Positions 18,441 through 27,823 are shown, numbered from the stretch's first letter. The stretch is 64,000 nucleotides of DNA from Acinetobacter sp. GSS19 (GCF_028621895.1 NZ_CP117520.1:2232001-2296000); one strand, 5' to 3'. Made by a program: numbers and translations. The notes: a model not told the origin generated them from the letters alone.

Positions 18441-19720
18441 AGGTATTGATCCAGCAAATGAATATGACGCTGTAAAGCCCCCTGATTACGCGATAACACG
18501 GCTGACGCCTGCTCGACTTGTGTCTGTCGGAATGTGGTATCCCGCAACAGGTGCTGGATCTGTTCAATGGCATTCACTTCATCTTCGGCGACAATCAGCC
18601 CCTGCTCTTGCAAAAATTCATCTGCAATACTCTGGAAATTGAAATAATTTGGCCCGATCACCGTCGCCACCTGGAGCGACATCGGCTCCAGAATATTATG
18701 TCCACCACCTGGAGTATTAAATGAACCGCCGACAATACAGGCCTGACTGAGCGCATACCAAAGCCATAACTCTCCCATGCTGTCAGCTAAATAGACCTGC
18801 GTATCCGCTTGAATGCTTTGCCCCTGACTACGGCGCTGTACCTGCAGATTCATCGACTGGATCAGGGCAAAAACTTCATCAAAACGTTCTGGATGACGCG
18901 GCACCACGATACATAACTGTTCAGGGTGCTGTTTTAAATGCGGCTGCAGCATCTGCAACAGTTTCTGCTCTTCAGGTGCATGCGTGCTGGCCAGGGTAAT
19001 GACTTGGCGCGATTCTAGTTGCCAATCCTGACGTAAGCGTGCAGCCTGCAGAATAAACTTTGGCGGTGGCTGAATATCAAATTTGATATTACCGACCACA
19101 CTCATTTGCCGGGGTGATTTTCCCAAAACCGCAAAGCGCTGCAAGGTTGCTTCATCTTGCGCAGCAATCCAGTCCAACTGTTCCAACATCGGTGCAGTCA
19201 AACGTTTCAAACGTGCATAACCCTGTGCAGACTTTTTTGATAAGCGGGCATTTAACAGCAACATCGGAATTTCTTGCAACCGCACTCGTTCCAGCAGGTT
19301 GGGCCACAGTTCTGTTTCCATTAAGGCCAACACGCGTGGCTGATAGAGCTCAAGAAACTGGTCAATCAGGTCTTTTTGATCGACAGGTAGAAAGACTGCC
19401 TGAAAAAGGCCGGGATATTTTTTTAAGAACAAGGATTTGGCACGTGCCTGTCCGGTACGTGTGGTATTGGTGACCAGCACTGCTTGACCCGCTTGCAGAT
19501 AATGTTCAATCAGCGGTTGTGCAGCATTAGTTTCACCCACCGAAACTGCATGAAACCAGAGAGCATTTTGATTTTTGGGTGGCTGAAAAGGCCCAAAACG
19601 TTCAGTCAATTCGTCAGCAAAATCCGCCAGATGCCCTGAACGCTTTTTTAAACGTTGACGGTAAAGTGGCTTAAGCACAGCCAAAATTGCGTTGTACCAA
19701 AATGGAGTTGCCAAGTGCAT
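18437..19720 (-). CDS. waaA: 3-deoxy-D-manno-octulosonic acid (Kdo) transferase
   Basis: 427-residue GT-B glycosyltransferase anchored by one N-terminal helix, which adds Kdo to lipid IVA at the cytoplasmic face. Typical segments are FHAVSVGETNAAQPLI, LMETELWPNLLE, VPRHPERFDEV and the donor-site GGSFNTPGGGHNILEPM. I chose the ATG at 19720 with GAGGA upstream; a TTG extension to 19744 is unlikely. It forms an operon with rsmE. It lies 71 bases after the Old Yellow Enzyme gene with no clear terminator between, so read-through is possible. Confidence 0.95.
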   Translation of the reverse strand: MHLATPFWYNAILAVLKPLYRQRLKKRSGHLADFADELTERFGPFQPPKNQNALWFHAVSVGETNAAQPLIEHYLQAGQAVLVTNTTRTGQARAKSLFLKKYPGLFQAVFLPVDQKDLIDQFLELYQPRVLALMETELWPNLLERVRLQEIPMLLLNARLSKKSAQGYARLKRLTAPMLEQLDWIAAQDEATLQRFAVLGKSPRQMSVVGNIKFDIQPPPKFILQAARLRQDWQLESRQVITLASTHAPEEQKLLQMLQPHLKQHPEQLCIVVPRHPERFDEVFALIQSMNLQVQRRSQGQSIQADTQVYLADSMGELWLWYALSQACIVGGSFNTPGGGHNILEPMSLQVATVIGPNYFNFQSIADEFLQEQGLIVAEDEVNAIEQIQHLLRDTTFRQTQVEQASAVLSRNQGALQRHIHLLDQYL

Positions 19721-19791
19721 CGATCCTCTGATTGAACCTGGCAACTATAACATGACCCTGATTTTGGAATCATGCTTTACGACTATAGAGC

Positions 19792-20847
19792 TTATCCGTT
19801 GAGGCTTGGATAATCGGTATATCCTTCTGCACCTGCACCATACATGGTCGACACTTCGAGCTCATTCCACGCTGCATTTTCAACCAAACGTGTATACAGA
19901 TCCGGATTGGCAATATAAGGACGACCAAAGGCCACGGCATCTGCCTGTCCTGAAGCCAATAATGCCAATGCCGATTCGCGGTTCAGGTTTTCATTGGCGA
20001 TATACGGCACACCTGATTTTTCCTTGATCAACTGGCTGATGCTGTCTTCCGCCTGATATTCACGGGTAAAAATAAAGGCGATCTTGCGTTGACCCAATTG
20101 CTCAGCCACGTAACCAAATGTTCCACGTGGATCAGCATCCCCCATATCATGCGAGTCACCACGCGGTGCCAAATGCACCCCAACGCGGCCTGCACCCCAA
20201 ACCTCGATCGCGGCATCCACAATTTCAAGCAGGAAGCGGGCACGATTTTCAACGGAACCGCCGTATTGGTCCTGACGCTGGTTGGTTGAGGTTTGTAGGA
20301 ACTGGTCAATCAAATAGCCATTTGCCGCATGGATTTCTACCCCATCAAAACCCGCTTCTTTAGCGAGAAGAGCAGACTGACGGTATTCTTCAACAATCGC
20401 CTGAACTTCAGCCGTTTCCAGCGCACGTGGCGTGACAAAATCACGTTTTGGGCGCAACAGGCTGACCTGACCCGCCGGTTGGATGGCACTTGCAGACACC
20501 GGAGTTTCTCCACCGAGCAAATCCGGATGAGAAATACGGCCGACATGCCATAACTGCACCACGATTTTGCTGTCCTGCTCATGAACTGCCTGAATAATTT
20601 TTTTCCAGGCCTGAACCTGGGCATCGTTATACAAACCCGGGGTTTTCTCATAACCCACCGCATTTTCTGCAATCACCGTGGCTTCAGTCAGAATCAGGCC
20701 GGCATTGGCACGCTGACGGTAATACTCCACCATAAGATCGGTTGGAACTCGGTCTTCTGTCGCACGGGTACGGGTCAAGGGTGCAAGCACCACACGGTTT
20801 TTAAGCTGTAAATCACCAAACTGAGCGGGAGTTGAAAAATCGGTCAT
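19792..20847 (-). CDS. Old Yellow Enzyme family NADH:flavin oxidoreductase (NemA-like)
   Basis: 351-residue FMN-dependent TIM-barrel ene-reductase that reduces activated C=C bonds, quinones, nitro compounds or N-ethylmaleimide. Seen are NRVVLAPLTRTRA, VQLWHVGRISHP, the His-x2-Asn pair in VEIHAANGYLIDQFLQ, QYGGSVENRARFLLE and AFGRPYIANPDL. I chose the ATG at 20847, which has AAGGA 7 bases upstream, over one at 20865. It is the second gene of an operon with the ArsR-type regulator, about 40 bases downstream of it, suggesting induction by electrophiles. Confidence 0.9.
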   Translation of the reverse strand: MTDFSTPAQFGDLQLKNRVVLAPLTRTRATEDRVPTDLMVEYYRQRANAGLILTEATVIAENAVGYEKTPGLYNDAQVQAWKKIIQAVHEQDSKIVVQLWHVGRISHPDLLGGETPVSASAIQPAGQVSLLRPKRDFVTPRALETAEVQAIVEEYRQSALLAKEAGFDGVEIHAANGYLIDQFLQTSTNQRQDQYGGSVENRARFLLEIVDAAIEVWGAGRVGVHLAPRGDSHDMGDADPRGTFGYVAEQLGQRKIAFIFTREYQAEDSISQLIKEKSGVPYIANENLNRESALALLASGQADAVAFGRPYIANPDLYTRLVENAAWNELEVSTMYGAGAEGYTDYPSLNG

Positions 20848-20886
20848 AACCTTATCCTTCAACATTCCTCAAGCAGGAAACACACC

Positions 20887-21189
20887 TTATAAGGAATGTT
20901 GCAAATGTTGTAAAAATTCTTGGATGAGTGCTTCGTTGCGCGAAAAGTAAGACCATTGACCATGCTTGGTAGCATGAATCAAACCGGCTTGCTGTAAAAT
21001 CGACAAGTGATTGGACATGGTGGATTGCGACAGGTTACCAATCGTTTCGATATGTCCCGCACATACACCACGGCTAAAGTCATGACCACACTGATCGGAC
21101 GCCAGAAACTGTTCAGGATGTTTCAAACATTGCAAGATCTGTCGACGCACCGGATTGGCCAAGGCTTTATAAATCGCTTCAGTGTCCAT
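20887..21189 (-). CDS. ArsR-family transcriptional repressor
   Basis: 100-residue winged-helix regulator (SKALANPVRRQIL-type first helix as Y-K-A-L-A-N-P-V-R-R, recognition helix LSQSTMSNHLSIL, wing KHGQWSYFS). Three cysteines (21, 34, 43) and histidines in the insert C-G-H-D-F...C-A-G-H suggest a thiol- or metal-based sensor, but no standard arsenic-site CxC is present. The start could also be ATG 21207 or 21219; I prefer 21189, preceded by AAGAG. Co-transcribed with the Old Yellow Enzyme gene and probably autoregulated through the palindrome at 21245-21264. Confidence 0.82.
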   Translation of the reverse strand: MDTEAIYKALANPVRRQILQCLKHPEQFLASDQCGHDFSRGVCAGHIETIGNLSQSTMSNHLSILQQAGLIHATKHGQWSYFSRNEALIQEFLQHLQHSL

Positions 21190-21244
21190 AGTATTACTCT
21201 TACACATCAGCAACCCCATCCCCTACACAGATTATATCTATTTC

Positions 21245-21277
21245 TATCGATATTAATATCGATATTTTTCGATATTT
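21245..21277. promoter_or_regulatory. Palindromic operator candidate of the ArsR/Old Yellow Enzyme operon
   Basis: A perfect 20-bp palindrome, TATCGATATTAATATCGATA (21245-21264), is overlapped by three direct CGATATT copies starting at 21248, 21260 and 21270, spaced by 12 and 10 bases. It sits about 55-85 bases before the regulator's start codon, where a repressor would block transcription. Confidence 0.6.
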
Positions 21278-21417
21278 GTGTTTTTTTATGAAAGAGGTCC
21301 GCTGTTTTAATCCTAAAAGGCTAGTTTAACATCGCACATCAGTTTCTGCGTTTCTATTATGTCGCTGCTTTTCACTATTCCTCATCTTTTCTTGCAACCC
21401 TTGCTATGTGGATTTTC

Positions 21418-22575
21418 TCAAGACGACAGAACATATTGCACGTTATTACGACCCGCAGCCTTCGCTTGATACATCAAGGCATCCGCTGCCTTTAATGCTG
21501 TCTCCATCGAGCTAAAATCGCTCAGCATCACCAAGCCGAAACTGGCGGTGACCTGTTGACTGAGACCGCTTTCTAACTGTAGTGGTGTTGCTAACACTTT
21601 AGAGATGCGATCAATCACCAGCAGTGCTTCCTGCAAATTGGTCTGGCATAACACCCCCACAAACTCCTCTCCCCCAATCCGGGCTAGAATATCCTGCTCC
21701 CTCAGCACGGTCCGTACCGTGGCTGCGAAGGCTTTCAGCACCTCATCCCCGATCTGATGACCATGCTGGTCATTAATTTCTTTAAAATGATCCAAATCAC
21801 AGAGAAATAAGGCGTGTTGCTGTACTTTTTGTGCCTGAAAAAATGCCTCAGCACTTTCAAAAAAACAGCGTCGATTGGTCAGTCCCGTCAGGACATCAAT
21901 ATCGCGTTCAGTTTTTAAAACATTCAGCCGGTCTCGGATATGTCCCACCAAGAATAAGACAGAAAACAGCCATAAAAACAGCAGACTGGCCAACTGGGTA
22001 GCGAACCAGAATACCGTCTGGCTATAATGAAGTTTTAATGGGCCTTGCCAGAGTTGCCACAACAATACCACTTCCCGAACCAGCAAGTAGGCACACAAAA
22101 AATAAAAAACATATTTGAGGGCTTGATCAATCGGATGCCGGGCAACAGCACGATAAATATCAGGCAACTTATGCAGACAAAGTGCAATAAAGCCCAAGCC
22201 ACTCCAGACAATACGCATGTTTAACTGGTTATCGATCAGGGAGTAATAAAATATGCCCATCTGAACCACAATCACCACCAGCCAGACCAAAGGCCACGAC
22301 ACATGGGTGGAAAAACGTAGTGAAATTGCCTGTACTAAACAGATATAAGTCGCGAGATAAATAAAACCTAAAGGGACGGCCCAATGATGAATTTCAGCTA
22401 ACGGAATAAAACTCAAGACCATCAGGCAAAAGCCCGCAAACATCGCCGCGAAGGAAAACCAGAGTAGATAAACTAACTCACGTTGAAAAAACCAGTACAA
22501 AGAAAAACACAGGCCGATCGTGATTAAACACAGTGGCGCCACCAAAATAAAATTGCTGAAGTTCGAACTTAGCAT
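21418..22575 (-). CDS. Membrane-bound diguanylate cyclase (GGDEF)
   Basis: 385-residue protein with six or seven N-terminal transmembrane helices (about residues 8-205) and a C-terminal GGDEF domain that makes cyclic di-GMP from two GTP. The active site is R-I-G-G-E-E-F, and a full inhibitory I-site R-E-Q-D stands five residues before it. D-L-D-H-F-K-E-I-N-D-Q-H-G-H binds metal and nucleotide. The ATG at 22575 is preferred over a TTG two codons earlier. Single gene; what the membrane part senses is not visible. Confidence 0.9.
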   Translation of the reverse strand: MLSSNFSNFILVAPLCLITIGLCFSLYWFFQRELVYLLWFSFAAMFAGFCLMVLSFIPLAEIHHWAVPLGFIYLATYICLVQAISLRFSTHVSWPLVWLVVIVVQMGIFYYSLIDNQLNMRIVWSGLGFIALCLHKLPDIYRAVARHPIDQALKYVFYFLCAYLLVREVVLLWQLWQGPLKLHYSQTVFWFATQLASLLFLWLFSVLFLVGHIRDRLNVLKTERDIDVLTGLTNRRCFFESAEAFFQAQKVQQHALFLCDLDHFKEINDQHGHQIGDEVLKAFAATVRTVLREQDILARIGGEEFVGVLCQTNLQEALLVIDRISKVLATPLQLESGLSQQVTASFGLVMLSDFSSMETALKAADALMYQAKAAGRNNVQYVLSS

Positions 22576-22796
22576 AGGCAAAAATCCACATCTGTCCCCG
22601 ATCTCAAATGAGAGCTTGTATTGCAGAGCACCACGCTTTGTTGCCCTGATTTATGTTTTACGTTCATCGATACCGCCCTGCTTGACGGTTACAAGTTTTT
22701 TTGTTCGCTATTTATACCGCTTAAATATCTAATTCTCATTAAATTTTATTTTTCACCAATAATTGACCTACTGCAATCGTTTTTGTGATCCGCTGC

Positions 22797-22829
22797 AAAT
22801 AAAAAGAGGCTGATTTCAGCCTCTTTTTA
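22797..22829 (-). terminator. Terminator of prfB
   Basis: AAAAAGAGGCTGA (22801-22813) with TCAGCCTCTTTTT (22816-22828), followed by U on the minus strand, 18 bases after the prfB stop. Confidence 0.85.
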
Positions 22830-22846
22830 TGAATAATCTAATGAGA

Positions 22847-23942
22847 TTACAGTCCCTGTTTCAGACTGGCCTCAATGAATTTATCCAGATCACCATCGAG
22901 CACTGCACCGGTATTCGAGTTCTCTACACCAGTACGTAGATCTTTAATCCGCGAATCATCCAGAACATAAGAACGAATTTGCGAGCCCCAACCGATATCA
23001 GATTTGGTGTCTTCTAATGCTTGTGCTGCTTCATTACGCTTTTGCATTTCACGTTCGTACAATTTGGCACGTAACTGCTTCCACGCTGCATCACGGTTGG
23101 CATGTTGTGAACGCTGGTTCTGACAAGCCACGACAATACCAGTCGGAATGTGCGTTAAACGTACCGCAGAGTCAGTTTTGTTAATGTGCTGACCACCTGC
23201 ACCCGATGCACGGTAAGTGTCGGTACGGACATCTGACGGATTAATCTCGATCTCAATATTGTCATCTACTTCAGGCGAAACGAATACTGCAGAGAATGAG
23301 GTGTGACGACGGTTACCCGAGTCAAATGGCGATTTACGCACTAAACGGTGTACGCCGGATTCCGTACGCAGCCAGCCATAGGCATATTCACCTTCAACGC
23401 GGATTGTCGCAGACTTGATCCCCGCGACATCTCCATCGGATTCTTCCATCAATTCAGCTTTAAAGCCATGACGCTCAATCCAGCGCATATACATACGCAA
23501 TAACATGGAGGCCCAGTCTTGAGCCTCGGTTCCGCCTGAACCCGCTTGGATTTCCAGGAAGCATGGATTCGGATCCATCGGATTGTTAAACATACGACGG
23601 AATTCAAGTTTGGCTAAAGCTTCTTCAGCCGAATCCAGCTCGCTTTGTACATCAACGAGCAAACTTTCATCATCCGCTTCAACGGCTAAATCCAGCATCG
23701 CTTTGGCATCTTCAAGCTGAGTGGCTAAATTGTCCAAAACATTCAGGACATTTTCCAGCTCGCCTTTTTCTTTGGCCATTGCTTGAGCACGGTTCTGGTC
23801 ATTCCAGATCGCCGGATCTTCAAGCTCGCGGAGTACCTCTTCTAAACGCTCTTTTTTTAGATCGTAGTCAAAGATACCCCCGTAAAGTTTGGCTACGATC
23901 AGACAAATCTTTTAACTGGTTTAGATAAGGATTGATTTCCAC
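22847..23942 (-). CDS. prfB: Peptide chain release factor 2 with programmed +1 frameshift
   Basis: 364-residue release factor for UGA and UAA codons. The first 24 codons start at GTG 23942 ([10 protein letters not shown]) and end in the slippery site GGGGG-TAT-CTT-TGA-C. The in-frame UGA is at 23868-23870. Skipping one base joins it to the long frame, which reads D-Y-D-L-K-K-E-R-L from 23869. Released RF2 thus regulates its own synthesis. The main part has the SPF anticodon-like motif ([14 protein letters not shown]) and the GGQ loop ([15 protein letters not shown]). An annotation starting at the ATG at 23779 would miss the first 54 residues. Confidence 0.96.
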
Positions 23943-24132
23943 GGATTTAATCTCGCTACAGAAAAAATTGAGGCGAAGATTTTAACATATTGTGGGAATG
24001 ATCTTGATATTTTAATTTTTGATCAAAATAAACCTTGCGACTGTTTTAATTTTAATCAACAATAACAAACCGTAACATAAGATTACATAAAATTTAACTT
24101 ACTGAAGCTAATGATTTTTTGAGGGAAACATA

Positions 24133-24996
24133 ATGAAAAAACTATCATTTTTATCGCTTGTATTGGGGACAACCTTAGGCGCAACACAAACCCAAGCATA
24201 TCAATATCAAATTGATGCCGGTTATGACCATCACGAAATTGATGATATCGCTGGCCTCACAATTGATAAGGGTGATTTTAATCTGCAAGCCACAGCTTAT
24301 TTTGAGAATATAAAAACTAAAAATGTACCTTTACAAGAAGCTGCATTTTTAAGTCAAACTAGTAATATTTATGGTGCATATGCTTATAGCTTCACAGATA
24401 TTGAAGCTACGAACAATAGTGCTGAATTGAATATTGATGGTCATGATTTCAAAGGCGGCTTTGAATATTTAAACCGTCAAAATGGCCTCTATGTAAATGC
24501 TGAGATTGGACGTACTAGTCTTGATGCAACGGAGAAAGAAGATGGTGTAACAATTTGGGATGGTGAAGATCATGCTACCCATTACCGCGCCCTATTTGGT
24601 TTTATGCCACAGAATAATTTACTGATTGCTGCCGGGGTGCAGGGTTACAATGCTACAGGAGAGCAAAAAGAGGCGGGATTGGCAGCTCGTGCCAAATACG
24701 TCACTGCGTTGGGGCAAAAAGGTCAATATCTTAACTTGGAAACGAATGTTAATCTGAATGGTATTGATGGATATTTTAACGAAACCGATAGTTATCAAGT
24801 AGCAGCAGATTTCTATATCAACCCAACTTGGAGCATTGGTAGCAACTATACTTTTGTTGATTATGGTTCGGAAGATACCGACTCAATCTCAATCCGCACT
24901 AAAAAATATTTTAATCAAAATGTTGGGATTGGTGCTGAAGTGAATTTTGCTGAAGACGATACCGTATATGGCGTACGCGGAACCTACCGTTTCTAA
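24133..24996 (+). CDS. Outer-membrane beta-barrel (putative porin), paralogue 2 of 3
   Basis: 287-residue secreted barrel with a signal peptide ending ATQTQA and mature start Y-Q-Y-Q-I-D. It shares the block T-A-Y-F-E-N-I-K-T-K...PLQEAAFLSQTSN, the N-N-L-L-I-A-A-G-V strand and the A-R-A-K-Y-V strand with the genes at 1865 and 25298, and ends in T-Y-R-F. GAGG lies 8 bases before the ATG. It lies 301 bases before paralogue 3; the hairpin between them lacks a U run, so read-through is possible. Substrate unknown. Confidence 0.82.
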   Translation: MKKLSFLSLVLGTTLGATQTQAYQYQIDAGYDHHEIDDIAGLTIDKGDFNLQATAYFENIKTKNVPLQEAAFLSQTSNIYGAYAYSFTDIEATNNSAELNIDGHDFKGGFEYLNRQNGLYVNAEIGRTSLDATEKEDGVTIWDGEDHATHYRALFGFMPQNNLLIAAGVQGYNATGEQKEAGLAARAKYVTALGQKGQYLNLETNVNLNGIDGYFNETDSYQVAADFYINPTWSIGSNYTFVDYGSEDTDSISIRTKKYFNQNVGIGAEVNFAEDDTVYGVRGTYRF

Positions 24997-25297
24997 ATCT
25001 CAAACTACCCCTGCTTAAATACACCCTCCTGCTAAATTTCGTCGGATTTAGTAGGAGATCATTCGATATAAATTCTCACAAATCAGTCCGAAAATGAGTC
25101 ATCAACACATTCTCTCCACAATCTTAATAAAACAAAACATTTTAAAAATCTGATTTATAATCAACACATTAAAGCAAACAATTTACACAAAGCTACCTAT
25201 ATTACTGTTTGATTACATTAGCAAGATTGACGCATTTTTTTTTTCCACTAGACTGAAAGTTGTAACAAAACATTAATAAAAACGTGGAGATTTAGCC
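24997..25297 (+). other. Spacer between tandem barrel genes, with hairpin and promoter
   Basis: A 12-bp stem (CTCCTGCTAAAT 25026-25037 with ATTTAGTAGGAG 25046-25057, one G-U pair, 8-base loop) follows the stop but has no U run. The rest is AT-rich and contains the promoter candidate at 25227-25254. No gene is seen. Confidence 0.55.
25227..25254 (+). promoter_or_regulatory. Promoter candidate of barrel paralogue 3
   Basis: TTGACG (25227-25232), a 16-base T-rich spacer and TAGACT (25249-25254). The -10 match is only 4/6. Confidence 0.4.
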
Positions 25298-26074
25298 ATG
25301 AAAAAACTTGCAATCGCTTCAGCACTTTTATCAGCATTAGCAGTCACTGGTACAGCAAATGCCTATCAAGCAGAAATCGGTGCTTCAGCCGGCTATATCG
25401 ATCCAGACAATGGTAGCTCAGGCTATTCGCTTGGTGCTGAAGGAACTTACTATTTCAACCCAGTACAAACCCGTAATGCGCCACTTGCCGAAGCAGCATT
25501 TCTTGACCGTGCCAGCAATGTCAAAGCACAGGTGCAATATCAGGATTATGACAATAACCTAGAAGTGACCGATTACGGTGCAGGTATTGAATACTTCGTA
25601 CCCAACTCAGATTTTTATATGAGCGGTAATGTCAGCAATCAAAATGTAGATTATGGCGTTGCCGATGATGATACGACTTACTACTCTGCTGAAGTGGGTT
25701 ATCTACCAGCACCAGGTTTCTTACTTGCCGTAGGTGCAAAAGGTTATGACAATGACCATGATGACGGTGTAGACCCAACGATCCGTGCCAAATATGTGAC
25801 TCAAATGGGTGGTAAAGATATTAATCTCGAAGCAGGTGCCTCTTTTGGTGATCTAGATGAATACAATCTAGCTGCCGATTACTACATCGACAAAAGCTTC
25901 AGTATCGGTGCAGATTATTACAGCAACGACCTGACCGATCGTGATGAATTCGGTATCAATGCACGTAAATTCTTCACCCCACAAGTGAGCCTTGAAGGCC
26001 GTGTTGGCTTTGGTGAAACAGCGGCTAATAATGACTACAACACCTTTGGTGTCGCAGCGAAATACCGTTTCTAA
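25298..26074 (+). CDS. Outer-membrane beta-barrel (putative porin), paralogue 3 of 3
   Basis: 258-residue secreted barrel: signal peptide MKKLAIASALLSALAVTGTANA, mature start Y-Q-A-E-I-G, then T-Y-Y-F-N-P-V-Q-T-R...PLAEAAFLDRASN, P-G-F-L-L-A-V-G-A-K, I-R-A-K-Y-V and C-terminal K-Y-R-F. The mature chain is very acidic (many Asp), as in the other copies. GGAG stands 9 bases before the ATG. It is the shortest of the three. Its terminator is shared with recJ on the other strand. Confidence 0.85.
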   Translation: MKKLAIASALLSALAVTGTANAYQAEIGASAGYIDPDNGSSGYSLGAEGTYYFNPVQTRNAPLAEAAFLDRASNVKAQVQYQDYDNNLEVTDYGAGIEYFVPNSDFYMSGNVSNQNVDYGVADDDTTYYSAEVGYLPAPGFLLAVGAKGYDNDHDDGVDPTIRAKYVTQMGGKDINLEAGASFGDLDEYNLAADYYIDKSFSIGADYYSNDLTDRDEFGINARKFFTPQVSLEGRVGFGETAANNDYNTFGVAAKYRF

Positions 26075-26090
26075 TCCTAATAATCGAACG

Positions 26091-26122
26091 ACAAAAACCG
26101 CTCTTTATGAGCGGTTTTTGTT
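26091..26122. terminator. Bidirectional terminator between barrel gene 3 and recJ
   Basis: CAAAAACCGCTC (26092-26103), loop TTTAT, GAGCGGTTTTTG (26109-26120). The recJ stop codon lies in the loop (26105-26107). Confidence 0.9.
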
Positions 26123-27823
26123 TTGAGCCAAATGTAAAATCTGCAGCTGTAAACTCACCACTCCATTGAACTGGTTACGCTGTAGGGTATAGACCAGATC
26201 CACATGATCTTGCATCGGATCAAAATCAAATTGATCGCGCAAATTGAAGCCAATCGCATCCACAATCTGACCGGTATCCAGCGCCAAACGTAACTTGAGA
26301 TGCTGCTCTTTCAACCAACGATAATCCAGTACACGAAAGTGTCCCTCAAACACAGGAGAAGGAAACTTTTGCCCCCATGGGCCTAGCTGTTCAAGTAGAT
26401 CTACGGTTTCTAGCTGCAACTCGGGATGAGGTAAAACACCATCGGTCCATAACGTTGCTTGAAACAGATCATCATCCATCTGTTCAATGAGATGGGTAAA
26501 GACCTGCTGAAACTCAGAAAAATGTGCTTTGCGTATGGTTAAACCCGCTGCTGCTGCATGTCCACCGAAATAACGCACTAGGTGCGGATACTGCTCGGCT
26601 ACACGTTCAATCGCATCGCGGATATGAATTCCCTCAATCGAACGTGCTGAACCTTTAATATGCTCACCATCTTCATCCGCAGCAAACACAATACTCGGTC
26701 GATGAAACTGTTCTTTCAAACGTCCCGCGACAATTCCGATCACCCCCTGGTGCCAGTGTGGCTGAAAGAGTACGAGTGCAGCCGGCAAGCTTTGCTGGTC
26801 TAACTGAAGCTCTGCCAAGTGATGAAGAGCATCCTGCTTGATCTTTGATTCAACCTGACGACGTTCCAGATTCAGGTCATTCAGTTGCTGGGCTAAAGGA
26901 TAAGCTGTCGCAAAATCTGCAGCCAGCAAACACTCAATCCCAATATCCATAGTTTCCATACGGCCAGCAGCATTCAGGCGAGGCCCCAATACGAACCCCA
27001 GGTCTTCAGCCTGTAATTGCTGGGGATCACGGCTGGCAATTTGTAACAGCGCGCTAATTCCCGGGCGGCATTGATTCTGCTGAATCCGTTTCAAGCCGGC
27101 ATCAATCAAAATCCGATTGTTATAATCTAGACTGGCCACATCAGCATAAGTACCCAAAGCTACCAGGTCTAAATACTGTACCAACTTACTGCTACTTTTA
27201 CCCTGTTTGGCCCGTTGACTCGCTAAATTTGCCAGCAGATAAAAAGCCACGCCAACACCCGCCAAGGCTTTACTCGGAAACTCACAGCCCAACTGATTTG
27301 GATTCACCACCGCTTCTGCATCAGGTGTTGCCTTGGTTGTTAAGTGATGATCGGTAATAATCACCTGCATACCATGCAGATGTGCCTGCTCTACCCCTGC
27401 ATGACTGGAAATGCCGTTATCCACCGTGATCAACAGATCGGGCTGATAACGCTGCAATGCCAAATCTGCAATTGCTGGAGTCAAGCCATAACCATATTTA
27501 AAACGATCCGGAACCAGATAATTTACCTTAGCCCCCATATCGCGTAAGGCCAACATCATCAATGTCGTACTGGTCGCGCCATCGGCATCATAATCACCGA
27601 CAATGACAATTTTCTTTTGCTGATCAATCGCCTGATCCATCAAAGCAATCGCCTGATCCAAACCTTTTAAATTCGGTGGCAATAAATATTTGAGCTTCAG
27701 TTCTAACTCTTGATCCGACTGCACGCCACGGCGTGCCAGAATCTCGGCCACAAAAGGCGGCACGCCCTGAAACTGTTCAGGGCGTGTCAAAAAAGGACGT
27801 TGTTGTATCTGTAGCTTTGGCAT
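26105..27823 (-). CDS. recJ: Single-stranded-DNA-specific 5'-3' exonuclease RecJ
   Basis: 572-residue DHH-family exonuclease of recombination and mismatch repair. Metal-binding motifs are V-G-D-Y-D-A-D-G-A-T-S-T, I-T-D-H-H and VVNPNQ; the DHHA1 part has GGHAAAAGLTI, and an OB-fold lies in the last 110 residues. The ATG immediately follows the pdxH stop (TAAATG), so recJ is the last gene of the glmM-pdxH-recJ operon. Its last five codons (N-K-N-R-S) form the first arm of the terminator hairpin. Confidence 0.95.
   Translation of the reverse strand: MPKLQIQQRPFLTRPEQFQGVPPFVAEILARRGVQSDQELELKLKYLLPPNLKGLDQAIALMDQAIDQQKKIVIVGDYDADGATSTTLMMLALRDMGAKVNYLVPDRFKYGYGLTPAIADLALQRYQPDLLITVDNGISSHAGVEQAHLHGMQVIITDHHLTTKATPDAEAVVNPNQLGCEFPSKALAGVGVAFYLLANLASQRAKQGKSSSKLVQYLDLVALGTYADVASLDYNNRILIDAGLKRIQQNQCRPGISALLQIASRDPQQLQAEDLGFVLGPRLNAAGRMETMDIGIECLLAADFATAYPLAQQLNDLNLERRQVESKIKQDALHHLAELQLDQQSLPAALVLFQPHWHQGVIGIVAGRLKEQFHRPSIVFAADEDGEHIKGSARSIEGIHIRDAIERVAEQYPHLVRYFGGHAAAAGLTIRKAHFSEFQQVFTHLIEQMDDDLFQATLWTDGVLPHPELQLETVDLLEQLGPWGQKFPSPVFEGHFRVLDYRWLKEQHLKLRLALDTGQIVDAIGFNLRDQFDFDPMQDHVDLVYTLQRNQFNGVVSLQLQILHLAQNKNRS

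Noticed and set aside
25026..25057. Intrinsic terminator after barrel paralogue 2
   Set aside because: The stem is good but no T run follows on either strand; listed only as a hairpin.
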